A stretch of 64,000 bases of DNA from Luscinia megarhynchos (GCA_034336665.1 CM067592.1:37575889-37639888); one strand, 5' to 3'; shown: positions 42,378 to 55,780, counted from the first letter of the stretch. Program-made: numbers and translations. Notes: generated from the letters alone by a model not told the origin.

Positions 42378-45241
42378 CCAGAATTCAGGGATTGAAAAAC
42401 ACCCACCAAGATGCACATATCACAAATTCCCACAGAAAAGCCAAAAATCACAGGAAAAGCCAGCACAATAACCAGACTCCCTGCTGACCCGTAAGCAATG
42501 GCTCCCTCAGCAGTCCTACTGCAGTGCTTCTTCATGAGGGCTTCCAGAGGCTTTGCTTTTTCACATCCTTAGTCTCTCAGATGGCATGTGAGAAATAATA
42601 TGGTGCTTATTAAGAGCATGTGTGTTCTCTGGAACTGGAAAAAAGCGTCAGCTGGGTCACAGCCCACTTCTGGGTCTGACATACAATTTCAATGGGAAAA
42701 TATTAAGTGTTATTCCAAGCATACATGCAAAGAAAGTACTCTGAGAGAAAATAATTTTAAATGACACAGTGGAGTGTCTTCAATTCAAACCATTTCTTCT
42801 ATTACATGGACATTAGGGAAGCTAACAAGACCACTTCCAGTAAGTCAGTACCCTTCTATTCTGCTTAATCCTATTTGTACTCCAAAGAAATAAATCAAAA
42901 CAACAGGAGTGTGGAAAGGAGGTCTAGAGACTCCCATGTGTGTAGAACAGTGCAGAAGAAAATTCTTTATAGAGAAAATCAGGGAAGCGAGCCCACAGAC
43001 CAAAGACAAACACTTGTCTGGAGCCTCTTCTTCTAAGGTTCGCTTTTGCTAAACAACAAAACTTAAAGCGGAATCCAAAAATGAAGCAATATGCACTGGG
43101 AATGTCAGCCTCAAGGAAATTGTGAAATCCAAGGTGCAACTTCCCGCATTTTGGTAGACTTTTAATACATTTCAGGACAAAAAAGCACATGCAAAAACAT
43201 ACGCTTACCTGGTATTTATCTTGGACTCAGTGCTAAAATAACTTGCCAGTAGCAAATTCCATACACTGAAACCACAGTTCTTACTACACACTCGCGTGTT
43301 TCCCATCATACACACTCACACACATAGACACACACACATTGCATAGAAAAACACTCAAAAAGCCAGCATCAACATTATAAAAAAATATCCCCCAAAGCAA
43401 GTTATCACCTCACCTCTGAGTAGGAACAGTGGGCTCTTATGCTCAGCATGCAGGCACAGCCAAACCTCCCTTGTCCATCAGAATGACACCCCTCGTCATT
43501 TTACACGAACTTCAAAAGCACCTTTTAAAGAAATTTTTGTGAGTCCTCCTGCATGGGCTCAGGTGTAGTTCTCTCTATTTCTCTTTTTGCTGTTTCCTTT
43601 ACTTTCTACTGTACAGCTCACAAGCCTATTTGCTTCTTTGTGTTTCCGTATTCCTTCACCCTGCACCTACCAAGGCAAACAAACCACAACCACTGCATCT
43701 GTATGTACTACTGCACACAGAATATCCAAGTTCCATGTCGCCAAGCTGAAACAAGCCTCATTAGTAGTAAAATTCAAACTTTCTTATATGTATTTTTATC
43801 AGTTACAGCACTCACATCTGATTTCTGATTTAATTTTTCTGGTTTGAGTAGTCCTAATTATTTTATCACCATGTTTGTGAAACAAAGGACTTAACTATTC
43901 AAAGGATCACAGCCCATGTCACTTTTTGTTAGGAGAATCTTGGGCTTTCTCTATTAGTAATGTTCCTGCTAAGCATGTCCAATAAAAACAGCTTTCAAAA
44001 ATGTAAACTTTCCATTAGACTAATGCAAAACCTGAATCATAAAATAATTTGTCAAATGTAAGCAAAATGTAAGCAAAACAGAAGAAATGCAGGTAACAAT
44101 TTCTGAGGAGTTACACTCTGAAGGCTTCTTGCAGAGATTTATTTTTTGGGATTCCTCAGGCCTGCCCAGCCCCAAATCAAAACTGTAATATTTTACTGAT
44201 GCACAAGAGATCTTGTACTTCTGCACTACCTTTTTTCCTTGGCTTTTTGAAACAATTCAAACTGCATCTCAGGTATCTGTGGGCAGAGCTCTGCTCATAA
44301 CTAACCACGAGCCATTCTGGATGCCATGCTGACACACCTGTAAGGATGAACACGGGGGAAAGCAAGGAAGAGGAAGGCCAAACAGAGGAAGAAGTGTTGT
44401 GAATTGTAAGTAAAATAATATTTAAATTAAAAGGAACCCCACCTCAGCTATTGCCCTACATAAATCTGGTTCCACAGAAGTAATAGTGGAGTAATTTCCT
44501 TTACCTAAAAAGTTTTCTAAGATTTAAAGTTTTTTAAGATTTAAAATTTTTTTTTAAGATTTAAACTAATACAGAATGACAAAACCAGAACACAATTATA
44601 AAATACAAAAATAATAAGAGAAAGACTGATTATAATGGCAGTGACTGGAGGCCTAGGTTTATGGTTCACAAGGCTATCCCAGCATAGCTTTTCTGCACAT
44701 CTCAGGTGAGGGTGAGGCAATTCTCTTCCACAAAAAAAATCAGCTGCTTGTTGTTTCTCCTTGTGCAACTTTCTGCTTCAGATGAACTTCAAAAAGGCTC
44801 CTGAACTGTGTGAATCTCTTCATGAAGTCCCAGATTACCATTGACTAAATTACAATTACAATCTAAAGGAAAAAAAACTGCATTTTTTTTTACTTCATAC
44901 TCAGCTGCACTCAACTAGCTCAAGAATGAGCTGAAGCCTCAGCAGTCAGAAATCTCTGTACCTCAACAACAGCAGAGGATACCTCCCTAGGGGTGACTCA
45001 TAGTGTCCAAGTTATATACTGTGGATTAAAGGAAGGGCATGAACAGCATAACCTGGATCACACTTTTCACTGTACCAAACCATTAAAGATTTATACAAAG
45101 TTAGATTTACAGGTTTACCTATCAGTAATTCTACTGATGACAATTTAAAAGCAGTATTTTCTTGAAGATCCTAAATGCCTTATTCCTAGGTTTTTCAAGA
45201 ATTCCCGTGCTCTGTGTATACTTATATAAATAATTAAATGT
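42378..45241. other. Host intergenic sequence
   Basis: No gene recognised. A short CA-rich stretch lies at about 43290-43340. Confidence 0.5.
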
Positions 45242-45265
45242 TCAAATGTTCAGAATAGCACGGGG

Positions 45266-45500
45266 CAGGACAGGACAGGACAGGACAGGACAGGACAGGA
45301 CAGGACAGGACAGGACAGAACAGAACAGAACAGAACAGAACAGAACAGAACAGAACAGAACAGAATAGAATAGAATAGAATAGAATAGAATAGAATAGAA
45401 TAGAATAGAATAGAATAGAATAGAATAGAATAGAATAGAATAGAATAGAATAGAATAGAATAGAATAGAATAGAATAGAATAGAATAGAATAGAATAGAA
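45266..45500. repeat. Pentanucleotide tract in three ordered blocks
   Basis: Exactly 47 units in 235 bp: 10 CAGGA (45266-45315), 10 CAGAA (45316-45365) and 27 TAGAA (45366-45500), with no interruption. It abuts the 3' end of a minus-strand CR1. The long repetitive minus-strand open frames here are artefacts of the 5-bp period. Confidence 0.97.
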
Positions 45501-45715
45501 CTGTTTTCAGTTGGCAGGGACCTACAATGATCATCTAGTCCCACTGCCTGACCAGGGCTGTCCAGAAAAGTTAAATCCTATCATTAAGGGCCTTTTTATA
45601 AGTCACTGACAGGCGTGGGACACTGATAACCTCTCTATGAATCCTGTGCCATTGTTTGGCTACCCATTCAAGGAAAGAAATTCCTATGAATATCAGGTCT
45701 GAACTTCCTATATTG
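45501..45715 (-). mobile_element. CR1 LINE 3' end fragment
   Basis: Minus-oriented CR1 tail. Plus-strand landmarks are GTTGGCAGGGACCTACAATG, ATCATCTAGTCC and ATGAATATCAGGTCTGAACTTCC. Its terminal ATTCTATG-type tail is continuous with the TAGAA tract. Confidence 0.75.
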
Positions 45716-46184
45716 TGAGATCTCCAGAAATATCCCATACTTTGTAGCCAAGCTGCCCCCAGGACAGACCTCTGTGCCCCTGTGCAGCCCCAGAGTGGTG
45801 GTGCCTGGCCTGCCTTTGCAGCTTTCTGCCTGCCCTCAAAGCCTCTCCATGTTCTGCTTCTCCCACCTGTTCCAGCTGCATGCCTGGGGCCATCTGGAAC
45901 CAACCCTGGCCTTGGCATGGGGAGCTGGGCCTTCCTTTGTGGCTTGGCAGCAGCTCCTGATGCCAAACCCAGCGCTGCCCTCTGTCCCTCTGCTCATTTT
46001 GCATGGCCAGCTTGGCTGCAGAAGGTCACTTGTGTCAGAGGAAGGTGAGGAACTCCGGGGAGCACAGAGGAAAAGAGCTTCTCTGTGAGGTTTGCTCACA
46101 GTAAATTGTGCTGGTGGACATCCTGCAGAGAACTGGTGGTAGAGTGGTGGTAGAGGACACTGGGGAGCTGAACGAAAAGTCACA
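45716..46184. other. Host sequence between two CR1 fragments
   Basis: GC-richer than its surroundings; short frames occur on both strands but none is recognisable. It may be older CR1-derived or unique sequence. Confidence 0.35.
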
Positions 46185-47095
46185 GAATCACCAAATCATT
46201 TTGGTTGAAAGAGACCCTGAGATCACTGAGTCCAGCCCTTGACTGATCAGCAGTGTCAGCTAGATCATAGCACTGAGTGCCACATCCAGTCATTTCTTGT
46301 ACACCTCCAGGGACTGATGCCACCACCTCCCTGGGAAGTTCGTTCCAAGGTTTAACAACCATGAAGGAATTTTTCCTGATGTACAACCCGAACCTCCCCT
46401 CTCACAGCTTGAGGCTGTTTTATCTTGTCCTGTCACTTTCTGCCTGGGAGAAGAGGCCAAACCCCACCCACCATCTTTTCAGGCTGTTGTGGAGAGCAAT
46501 GAAATCTCTTCTTGAGCCTCCTTAACTCCAGGCTAAGCAACCCCATCTCACTCTGCCTCTCCTCACAGGTCTTGTGCTCCAGACCCTTCAGCAGCTCTGT
46601 TGCCCTTCTCTGGATATGCTCAACATTCTTCTCACAGTGATGGGCCCAGAACACAGCACCCAAGGCTCAGTCTCACCAGTGCTAAGTACAGGGACAGTCA
46701 CTGTCCTGGTGCTGCTGGCCACGCTACTGCTGGTACAGGTCAGGATGCCATTGGCCTTCTTGGCCACCTGGGTACACTGCTGATCATGTTCAATACCCCC
46801 AGGACCTTTTCCACAGAGCAGCTTTCCGGCACTGCGTGGAGCTGAGGCTGAAATGCAGGACCCAGCACTTGGCGGTGTTGAACCTCATGCACTTGGCTTT
46901 AGCCAGTCCAGATCCCTGTGCAGAGCCTTCTGACCCACCCGCAGATTGACACACCCACCCAACCTGTCACCTGGAAACTGGCTCAAGGGGCACTTGATCC
47001 CCTCATCCAGTTCATTAATAAAGATGTTACACAGGACTGGCCCCAACACTGATCCCTGGGGAACCTCACTAGCCACTAACTGGATGTGCTACACC
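46185..47095 (-). mobile_element. CR1 LINE fragment, minus orientation
   Basis: About 0.9 kb. Landmarks on the minus strand are [19 protein letters not shown] (RT), [20 protein letters not shown] and the 3' end (CATTTTGG then GAATCACCAAATCATT on the plus strand near 46190). Frames are broken. Confidence 0.88.
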
Positions 47096-50000
47096 AAGGT
47101 GTGTGATACTGTACCTACCCAAGTGTGATACCTGCCCTTACATTCATTTGAAGTTTTACCTGTTAGTCTTCTAAAATGTTACAAGATGGTACAGAAACAT
47201 ATTATATTGGCTAGCAAAGTAAACACTCTCAAGTTAAAATGAATAGCCTACTTAAAATGGTTGCGCAATCCTGAAAGAGTGTTTGAATTATCTTACGACA
47301 AGTAATAGTTATTTGGGATGAAAGTTGTGAGTTTCCTATTTACCCTTAATATACTGAAATAAGGTGGTCAAATATTTTACCTTATTAGTTTTAATTGCTG
47401 AAAAAGTCTGATTCTTTGTTTAATGAGAAGTAATAACCTGTTTGCCTCACAGGTAAACTCTAATTATAGTTGGTTCGTAATTTGGTAACTAGTTCATGTT
47501 TGGTAACTAGGAAAGAGTCAATTGGCATTTTAACTTCAAGATTATTAGTTTAAATTTAGACTTCTCAAGGGCTATTTGTCACCCGTGTTTGGTGACTCAC
47601 AGAGTCATATATACTGTCAGCAAAGCCAGCTTAATTCAGGGGCAGCATTACAGGATGGCAGGCTCTCCTACAGGAAGCTCCCCACTTACATATCCTGCTA
47701 AGATCTGATGGACCACAGACGTGCAACCTCTTGTCTTCCAGACATGACACAACATCTGTCACCAAGAAGAGAAAGAGTAAAGATTTCCCTTCATTTAAGT
47801 TACAAAATCTGGAAAAAAGAAGCATGATAGTGTTATTCTTCTTAGTTACCAAGTAATTCCTGTTAAATGCCTTTCCTTCTCCTCTCTTTCAAAGGGCTAG
47901 GCAGACATGCCTCCCTACAAATCTTTTCCCAAGTCAAACTTCAGATGAAAAAATCCATGGGAGCTAACCTTGACTCAACCTGGAGCAGTAAAATCATTTT
48001 TACCTAAGTATTGAAATAAATTCATAGTATCACTTGGCGTCTACTAATTCAAATGGTGGAGATGTCCCTCTTCCAGAGCACCCAGAGTCCCTCATTTCTG
48101 CCATGAATCTATTTTCAAATATTTCAGTTGTCTTTCCTCTCTCAACAGAGGGGGAAATCCATCTCATTCACACACCCATACGTGAAGTCTAGCCCCTCCT
48201 CAACCGAGGCAGAGACATTCCTTGCCTGGGAAGCAGTTTCCAACCTCCAGCTTCCAACCTCCCTCCTCCCAGATTCTGTGGCTTACAGCCTTTCTTCTCT
48301 GCAGGTTTCACGAGGCTGTGGTTAGGCTAGCAACTTGCAAAGTTGGATCCACTGCAAAGATTTGAGCTCAAGGCATGGAAAGACCGGACAGAAAAGCCAC
48401 ATCTTTTGTGCTCCTTTGTGCAAGTTTGTGTCCAGTGTGCACACGTGACATCCTAATTTTATCTAGGTGACTCACAGATCCAGCAACTCTCAACTAACAG
48501 TTTGAGTTAAGCCTCGAGAAGAGCCTGTGAGCATGCCTGGATTAGCAAAACAGACTAAAACACAAGCTGCCTTTTGTTTTGTGCATCATTAACCCTAAAC
48601 ACAGTCTTCTCCATTGCATCCTTACCTTGCACCAATGGCGAGCAAGTACAGCTGCTGTGGCAGCTGAAACACTAGTGGCATGTCCAGTTACAGCTGTTAA
48701 AATCAGAGTAAAAAAGTTGATAAGGAAAACTGTGGTAGGGTGGTAAGTGGCCCAGATGACACTGCAAACAACCAAGATTTCTTTTGCCTACATGGTGTCT
48801 GTAGGGTAAAATTATTTCTGCAGTATCAAATATGCCAGCGTATACAATTTTTTTTTTTTGTCAGAGTGCTGCTTCATTTTTGTGCTTAATTAGCTGAAAT
48901 TAACTGGGGAAAGTTAAACTGGGTGTGTATTTTTTCAAGCCTCTCAACCTAGGTAGTGCAGTTTCCTGGCACGCACCCTGTTCTAGCAATAAGATTCAAC
49001 ATGTTTGCAATAAAAAAGACAAGAATGATTAAATGGAGTTGGAAAGTAGTAATTGTTCTCATTGCTTGAAGCAGGCATTAAAAATAATTACAATTTGGCA
49101 ATGGTATATTCAGATATAAACAGTCAGTGTCTCAAATGCTCACTGGGAGGAAAAGTTAACAAAAATGAAACACCTGTTCATACATCAGTGCTGCTGCAGT
49201 TTAGCAGCATGCAGCATTCCTGAAGCTGTTAAATACATGCATTACGCCAACAAAAATTTGGCCACATGTTTACTTAAGGCCTGAATAAATATGGCCAATC
49301 TCTGGCAAAAATCAGATCAAGTTCTTACCTAGGGTTAATCAGACTGGCAGCAAAACGATAAGAAGCCTAAACATGACAAGTAATATCATGTGAATAGCTA
49401 TTGTTGAGGCAGAACAGAATGTTTAAAGAAAAAACCCCTGTGTTCTGACGGACAGAATATATTGATTTATTTACATGGTTTCCAACTGTGTGAATGGAGC
49501 TGCTCCCATGGATGGCTAGGACATAAAAGATGAAGTGAGTGAGTTGAGCTAAAGTAAGGCCTAACTGAGCACTATTCTCATGGGCTGTATCCACAAAAGC
49601 CAAATCTGCAACCTGACTCAGGCTGGCTAATCCTGAGGGTGTGAGGGAGAGTATTTTGAGTAGCAAAAACATATGTGTAGAAGTTTTGCAGTTCAAGTCC
49701 TTTAACTCTGCTTTTCTCTTTTGTGGTTAAACTTATAGAAAACATAAAATAGAAAACTGTATTTGTATTTCCTCATGACCATGGAAAGTAAAGGCTGAAT
49801 TATAAATTATCTCAAGACATGTTTGGGCTTTTTCCTTATGAGAAGTTTAGAAGATTCATTTAAAAATAAAATCATCTAGGGGTTATAGGATAAAGTAAAG
49901 GACTGCTGGCTCTGTGGCACTTCAAAGGATGCTCAGCAGAGTATCTGCACAGGAGAAACCACACTGCATTTTTCGATGCAGATGACTTCAGACAGATGTT

Positions 50001-50611
50001 GCTGCTTCCACTGTTCTCTGCTGCCCGCTGTAGCTTCTCCTCCCTGCCAAATGGGGCTCATTCAGGGCACAGGGACCTGCAGCCTGGCTGGCAAGCAGTA
50101 GCATGCTTCCCAGTGGGAATTTTGTCAAGAGTCTCCCTTCTTATGGAGGGCTGGAGTTTTCAGAACTCAGAACATATTTCTTTTTTCTTCCACAGAGTGG
50201 AAATACCAGACTGATTCTGTTATCCAATTTAGGGAGCAACCACAGAGATGGGAAAAAGACAAAGAATTTTCTCTCACACCTAAGAAGAAGTAACCTTTAT
50301 ATGAAGTGCTTTAGGCAACAGTTTGAAGCCTATACAAATTGTTTCATTCAGAGTGAGAACAACATGTACAGCCCAGTCCTAAATCTATCCCCCAATCTGC
50401 AACAAAGGTAACAGACGTACGGACAAGGACCAGCATGCCAGCCTTACGACAGGGTAACAAATGGCCCCAAAATGGGCAAATCCGAGTATCCCACACATCC
50501 CAAATACTAAAAGATCTCAGATTCATGCTCCAAATCAGAATGATTGCATGGTTGCACCTGCAGAGATAGCCAGCAGTAAATAAAGAAGCATTCCATAAAC
50601 AACCAAATCCA
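47096..50611. other. Host intergenic sequence downstream of PTCH1
   Basis: No gene, RNA gene or repeat recognised with confidence. It is the interval between the last CR1 and the proposed PTCH1 polyadenylation site. Confidence 0.5.
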
Positions 50612-50632
50612 TAACCAGTAAGTTATATTTTT

Positions 50633-50638
50633 TTTATT
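50633..50638 (-). terminator. Putative PTCH1 polyadenylation signal
   Basis: AATAAA on the minus strand (TTTATT on plus), the furthest-downstream canonical hexamer after the conserved 3' UTR. Cleavage would fall about 15-30 bases to the left. Confidence 0.45.
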
Positions 50639-52814
50639 CATGTTAGAATTTCTATCAGTGTTTGAACATTAATATTTAGAGAGTTTGTACAATTTCCATT
50701 CAAAGCTTAAAATGAGAACCACACTAGATCACAAATGGTAACTAAAACACAGTTCTGAATTGTATGAATTTTCACACTCTCTTTCTCTCTTAACACTGTT
50801 AAACACTTTCTTTTCTCCAGGGGGTTTACAAGGCAAAGTGTGCACTGTAATTGTATCTCAGCAGTGTTCCGAAACATAATGGTATCATCATTACATATAA
50901 ACTCTTTAAAAATATACTTCTGTCGAAAGACTTGATGACTACTATGTACACTACAAAAATAAATTTTCATATAAATAAATTATATGGCATAATTTTATCT
51001 TTGTAATTGAAATGACACAAACCCACTCCTACCAAACAGGCAGGCAATGAGACCCAGTTTGAATATTTTTTTCCTTTTAAGTCCTTACACTAAAAGCTAC
51101 AGCAAGTCCATAATGTAAATGTTATATACTCTTTCCTATTTAACATTAGTAAGCACTCTATACAAATAAAAATCCATTAAACAGTAAAAACATAACTGTA
51201 ATAGTGTTTCCAATAGAAATAAAATCCCTGCATTTTGTTTGTTATAAACTGGCATGACAAATACTGTAAGAAAAACATTCTTATGATACAAAAATATAAA
51301 TATCACCCATGATTAAAAAAGTTAAGAAACAAAACCAAAACAAAATAAATGTTGCCAGCCACTGAATTCTCCCCTTGCCAATGTGACTATCGAAGAAGAA
51401 GGTCTACATTGTGCACGAAGCAGCAGACAGCTCACCCACACACAAGCACGCAGGAAGACTTGGGCAGGGGCAGGTGGGAGACACTGCAGCTTGCCCTGGG
51501 CCCCTTCTCCCTGAAGGAAGAGCAGGAAGCAAGGCAGCCTGCGGCACGGAGCGGTGCCAGTGGGAGCCCTGCCAGCCACTGACACACAAGCGTGGCGGTT
51601 GAAGGCAGCTTCCAATTAGCATCATACAGTTTTGTTGCAGAGTTTGTATGATCTGAGGTCACTATATGCTGCTAGTGCTGAATTGGGGCCCCTCATCTTT
51701 TTTTGTCATCAAGAGTTTTCATGTTAGACAGTGAACTGGACTAGTAGGCAGTTGTGACATTAACCCTTGGTGTGCACTGAAACAGTAGCTTATGTATCAC
51801 TGGAATGACACCAGGCTCTCGCCACCTGCTCTTCGAGCGTTCACATTGGAGATCTGTAAACAAGTGCCTCATATCAAAGTGTTTTCAAGTGAGCAAAAAA
51901 GGCATGGAAATTTGTGCATTCTAATTATCCCCATTTGTTTTGCTGGCAAGGTCTGTGGGCAAAGATAGACTCCCTGAAGCCACTGGAGAAAAACACTTTC
52001 CCATCAAAGAATTGGCCACTGCTGTTCAGGTATAAATAAAGAAAAGCCCCACCACTACTGTGTTTAGAAACTGAATATTGGTTGTGTTTGGCTCTGAATA
52101 CAAAACTGAACATCTATCTGCTCAAAAAACAGCTTGGTGAAGGGCAGAAAAAAATAAAAAAAGAAGACAGAGATAATGAAAACTTGTGTTGAATTATTTT
52201 AAATTAAGGTTCTTTGTTCCTAAGGTATATTTCCAACTGGAATACAGATTGTAGTGTTTTTCCAGACCCTTCACCTGCAGCAATCCCCTTTTAGTTTAAA
52301 AATAAAAGTACAAAAAGCTAAATTAGTTTCGCAAAGAGATCCCAGTTTAGCTGTCATCATTAAAAGTGCCAATGCAGCATGGGAAAACACAAACAACAGA
52401 GAAAAGAACTACCCAGGCCTTATGTGTCATTACTGTCTCGGCCCATGAAAAAGCCATTTATATTTAAAAAATGTAAATAGCTTTTTTTAAATCCTTCCAT
52501 TTGATTCTTATCACTTACTATTAACTCCTTCCTGCCATGAAAATAAGGTGACCCAAGATACTGTTTTCAATGGTGTTATGACTCAGCTAAGCTGTGGCTC
52601 ACCATCAAACAATTCATTATCCAGCTTCAAATGCCAACCACAAATAACAGTATCAAAGTATGGCAGATGCTCATTGTATTTCTATAACCACCAGCACCTC
52701 TCAATATCCAGCACCTTTGGAAGTGAAAAAATAATGGTTATAGTGCTTGCACTTACCTGGCACATTTTGCGAGGGAAAAAAAGAAATGAAAAGTACTACA
52801 TGAACAGTAATTAA

Positions 52815-52985
52815 ACCTCACAACATTCCTGGGAGGTAGGTAAGTGTAATTATAACCATTTTACAGAACGAGAAATTGAGGCTTGGGGCAGTTAAGTGAC
52901 TTGATCAAAGTCATGTGAACCAAGTCATAAAGGGTTTGGGAACTGAAACGTAATTCCAAACCTCAACTCCGTGTCTTCTCTAGTA
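52815..52985 (+). repeat. MIR-like SINE in the PTCH1 3' UTR (antisense to the gene)
   Basis: The plus strand reads CTCACAACATTCCTGGGAGG, then CCATTTTACAG, GAAATTGAGGC and GTTAAGTGACTTG, the core order of a MIR element. Divergence is high, as expected of an ancient amniote repeat. Confidence 0.7.
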
Positions 52986-53805
52986 TTTTAGTTGGGCCTT
53001 TGATGATGGCAGTCTATAGTTGTATATATCGGTAAACAACAGAGTTTTCACTAGTGCCTACTAACAGGGAAAGCCAGACTCACATCAGCATCAGTGGGTT
53101 TGTAAGCCCACCAAGTGTTAACATACAGTAAAAGAGAAACTACAGTACACCAGGAACATACACACAAAAGCATGCATATGTCCAGATGCACACTGGGACA
53201 CACACAGCAAAACAAAACCTGCACATAGCTAAAAGTCTATTTAAGCCTCCCAGATAAACTTGCTTTTCTTCATATTTGCTTATTTTAAAAATTACCACGC
53301 ATAGCGTGTTTGAAAGTTAACAGTAACATTTCATACTACCACAGGGTTGTGATATGCAAATTTAAAATATTTTAAACAGACATGTACCTTTAAAAAATCC
53401 TATTACATAAGCAATATTTGCATAGAATTATACAAGTAAATTATAAAATATTTAAGCAGCAGCAACTTATGCTGAAGTTTAGAACTAGATTAAGCTTAGT
53501 TGTGGCACAGATATCAATGTACAAAAAGTACAAAGAGCACACAATATTGTCCCCATTCTATTGCCCGAAGGCAAATTACTCCAGATTATACTACTTTACA
53601 TCGATCTTTTGTATATTACATATGTGTACATCTTTTAAATACTTAAAAGAAATATTTAACAAAATAATACAATAGGTTACAGTAACAGTGAACTGTTGTC
53701 CCGATGCAGCATGTCCTTTTCTACAACTTTAAGCAGTTCTTGTCTTCAAGCACTTCTGGAATACAGTTATCCCTCTTTGGCCTCTTCTTTGCTTCAGTTA
53801 TTACC

Positions 53806-55263
53806 CTGTAAAAATACGGAGAGAAAAAAAAAATCAAACATTCACTAAAGTTCAAGAAAAACAAACAAATCAAACTAAGCCAACTCATTTCATGATTAGA
53901 GTTAGCAGTCAGGAAATGCTGGCTCTGCTTTCATCTCAGTCATTAATTTCCTGGTGAAGAAATACTGATGTTGATCAAAAAAATGTACCTGCTTTAATTT
54001 CTAAGTTTTCCGTTTTAGATACCTGTGACAAAATCAGCCAAAACCAATTAACAGCTGAAGGAGAAGTATGCTACACTGAATACTGAGCTTATTTAAGAGT
54101 CTCATATTACCATGCACTTCAGCTTGAAAAAGCCAAGCCCAAGTATTTCCTTGTTCTGTGGATATTATTATTTGTCATATTTCTAGACTGCAAAGCTAAA
54201 GGCATTCAGGTCTATTTACGGTTTAAGATGTTCAGATAGACATTTTATAATTCAGAAAGTGGTTTCATTTTGAATTGGCATAAAAATTTCCATCAAAACC
54301 CTGTGTATGTGCATACACATGCATGCATGCGTACGTGCAAAATATTCTAGAATCAAAATAGAATTACTTGCTCTGCTCAAACTGGTGTCTGTCACTGAAA
54401 AGCTCAGACAAGCAAAGAGAAAAAACAGGACTCCACAGACAAGTAACTATTCTAACACCTTCTTTTTTCCCTGCAAGAGAAGAACATTGTAAAAATAGTG
54501 AGAAATGTTTTTTCAGGTAAGAGCCCCACGAAGTTTCAGTGTAGGAACTCAATGGGCAGCTCTATCCTGTGCAAACCTGCAACAGCCACTGCAGCTGCCC
54601 CTAGCAAGGCAGAGGTTGGCTCAGACACCTCCAGTGTACAAGGTCACTGGGTAAGTCTCTGAAGGCCCCCCAAAAAGCAAGGGACACCCAGCTGAGCAGC
54701 AGTGCACTCAGCATGGTAGGATTTCCCACTTCTCACTTGGCTCATCTTCCAGAGGTATTCAGTCCTCATTACAGACTTTAAATTCTTTCACAAATGACTT
54801 CATTCAAGAGATGACAACTCCTAAAGTAGGTGGCAATTTTACACTCTCCTAGGCAATGCCATTTTATATAACATTTTAGAGCATGCATGATTCAGGGATG
54901 AGAAGACAGGACTTAAGCAATGGTAAGTGCAACCACACAGCTCTAAAGATGTTATACAACATCTCTGCTTTATTTTCATCTGGTAAACTGGCATTGTATG
55001 ATGTACTTATCCATTATGCAAGGCTCTTTGAAGTTGTTCATACCTGAATGCACTACGTCCTCTCAGTGTTATCTTAGCCAACCTCATGTCTAGTGCAAAA
55101 TGTATGATATTCATAGTAAGCAGATTTAAGGTGATCAGTGTGAATGTAAGTAGTGCTATCTATGAAAAAGCACCTCTGAGAAACTTTATTTTTCCTCTTT
55201 CTTTTGGTCACACCATTGCCTGACACAAGACAAAGCTTGCTGGGGTGGATGGGGCAGACCTAC
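53806..55263 (-). other. PTCH1 last intron
   Basis: Splits the 3' UTR from the coding exon. The donor GTAGGT lies at its right edge and TTTTTACAG at its left edge. No other feature recognised. Confidence 0.7.
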
Positions 55264-55780
55264 CTTATTGTGAGCTGTTGCCAGGTATCCTTTCCTCACA
55301 TTCAACGTCTTGCAGCTCTATAACTTCTACTTTAGAGTTCCTCCTCTCGCACCGCACATTGAAAGGCACGTGGGGGTCCTCGAAGGGCGCGTGGGCCTCG
55401 CGGCGCGCCTCGTGGGCCGGGAAGCCGGCTCCGCGGGCGCCGTGCCCGTGCAGGCCGGGGTGCACGGCCACGGTGACCGAGGCCGAGGCGGTCACAGTGG
55501 TGACGGGCTGGCAGTAGGCCGCGCCGGCCGCGCCCAGCGCCGGGCTCCTCACGCCGTGGGCGCGGGCCCTGTGGCCCAGGCGCTCCCTGCTGCCGGGCCC
55601 CGCCTGCCCCTCCGCAGAAATCTCAAAAGCGTCCCTGCGAGGGCGGTAAGGAGGGGGTCGCGGCCCTTCCCTCGCCGCCCTTCTGGGCTGTCTGCCCTGG
55701 TGCCAGGGCTGCTGCGTGCTGGGATCAGGATTCGGCGGCTGACGAGGACTCGGCTGATGCCTTGCTTCCGGCTGAACCAC
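55264..55780 (-). CDS. PTCH1: PTCH1 last coding exon (C-terminal tail, stop)
   Basis: The acceptor TCTCTCTCAG opens with [10 protein letters not shown]. The exon encodes 171 residues of the cytoplasmic tail, including [14 protein letters not shown], whose PPPY is a WW-domain site for NEDD4-family ubiquitin ligases that control receptor turnover, then [20 protein letters not shown] and the conserved end [24 protein letters not shown]. It ends with TAA at 55265-55267, and the very next base is the last of the exon, before GTAGGT. The middle (about 55380-55690) is unusually GC- and CpG-rich. The matching length and motifs make the identity firm. Confidence 0.95.

Larger units (their letters stand above)
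50612..53805 (-). other. PTCH1: PTCH1 terminal exon (3' UTR)
   Basis: The acceptor TTTTTACAG is followed by GGTAATAACTGAAGC at 53805. The next several hundred bases closely follow the mammalian PTCH1 3' UTR as I remember it, including AU-rich stretches around 53630-53690 (TTAAATATTT) and a conserved block at about 53290-53450 containing AACACGCTATGCGTG. AU-rich elements suggest control of mRNA stability. The 3' end is set by an AATAAA at 50633-50638 and is approximate; conservation to about 50900 supports at least that extent. A MIR-like SINE lies within it. Confidence 0.75.

Noticed and set aside
45242..45544. Long minus-strand open frames of a repeated Phe-Tyr-Ser-Ile-Leu pentapeptide
   Set aside because: They only reflect the 5-bp repeat, which lacks stops in several frames.
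49367..49696. 109-codon minus-strand open frame downstream of PTCH1
   Set aside because: No motif, no splice or start support, and the length is unremarkable in AT-rich DNA.
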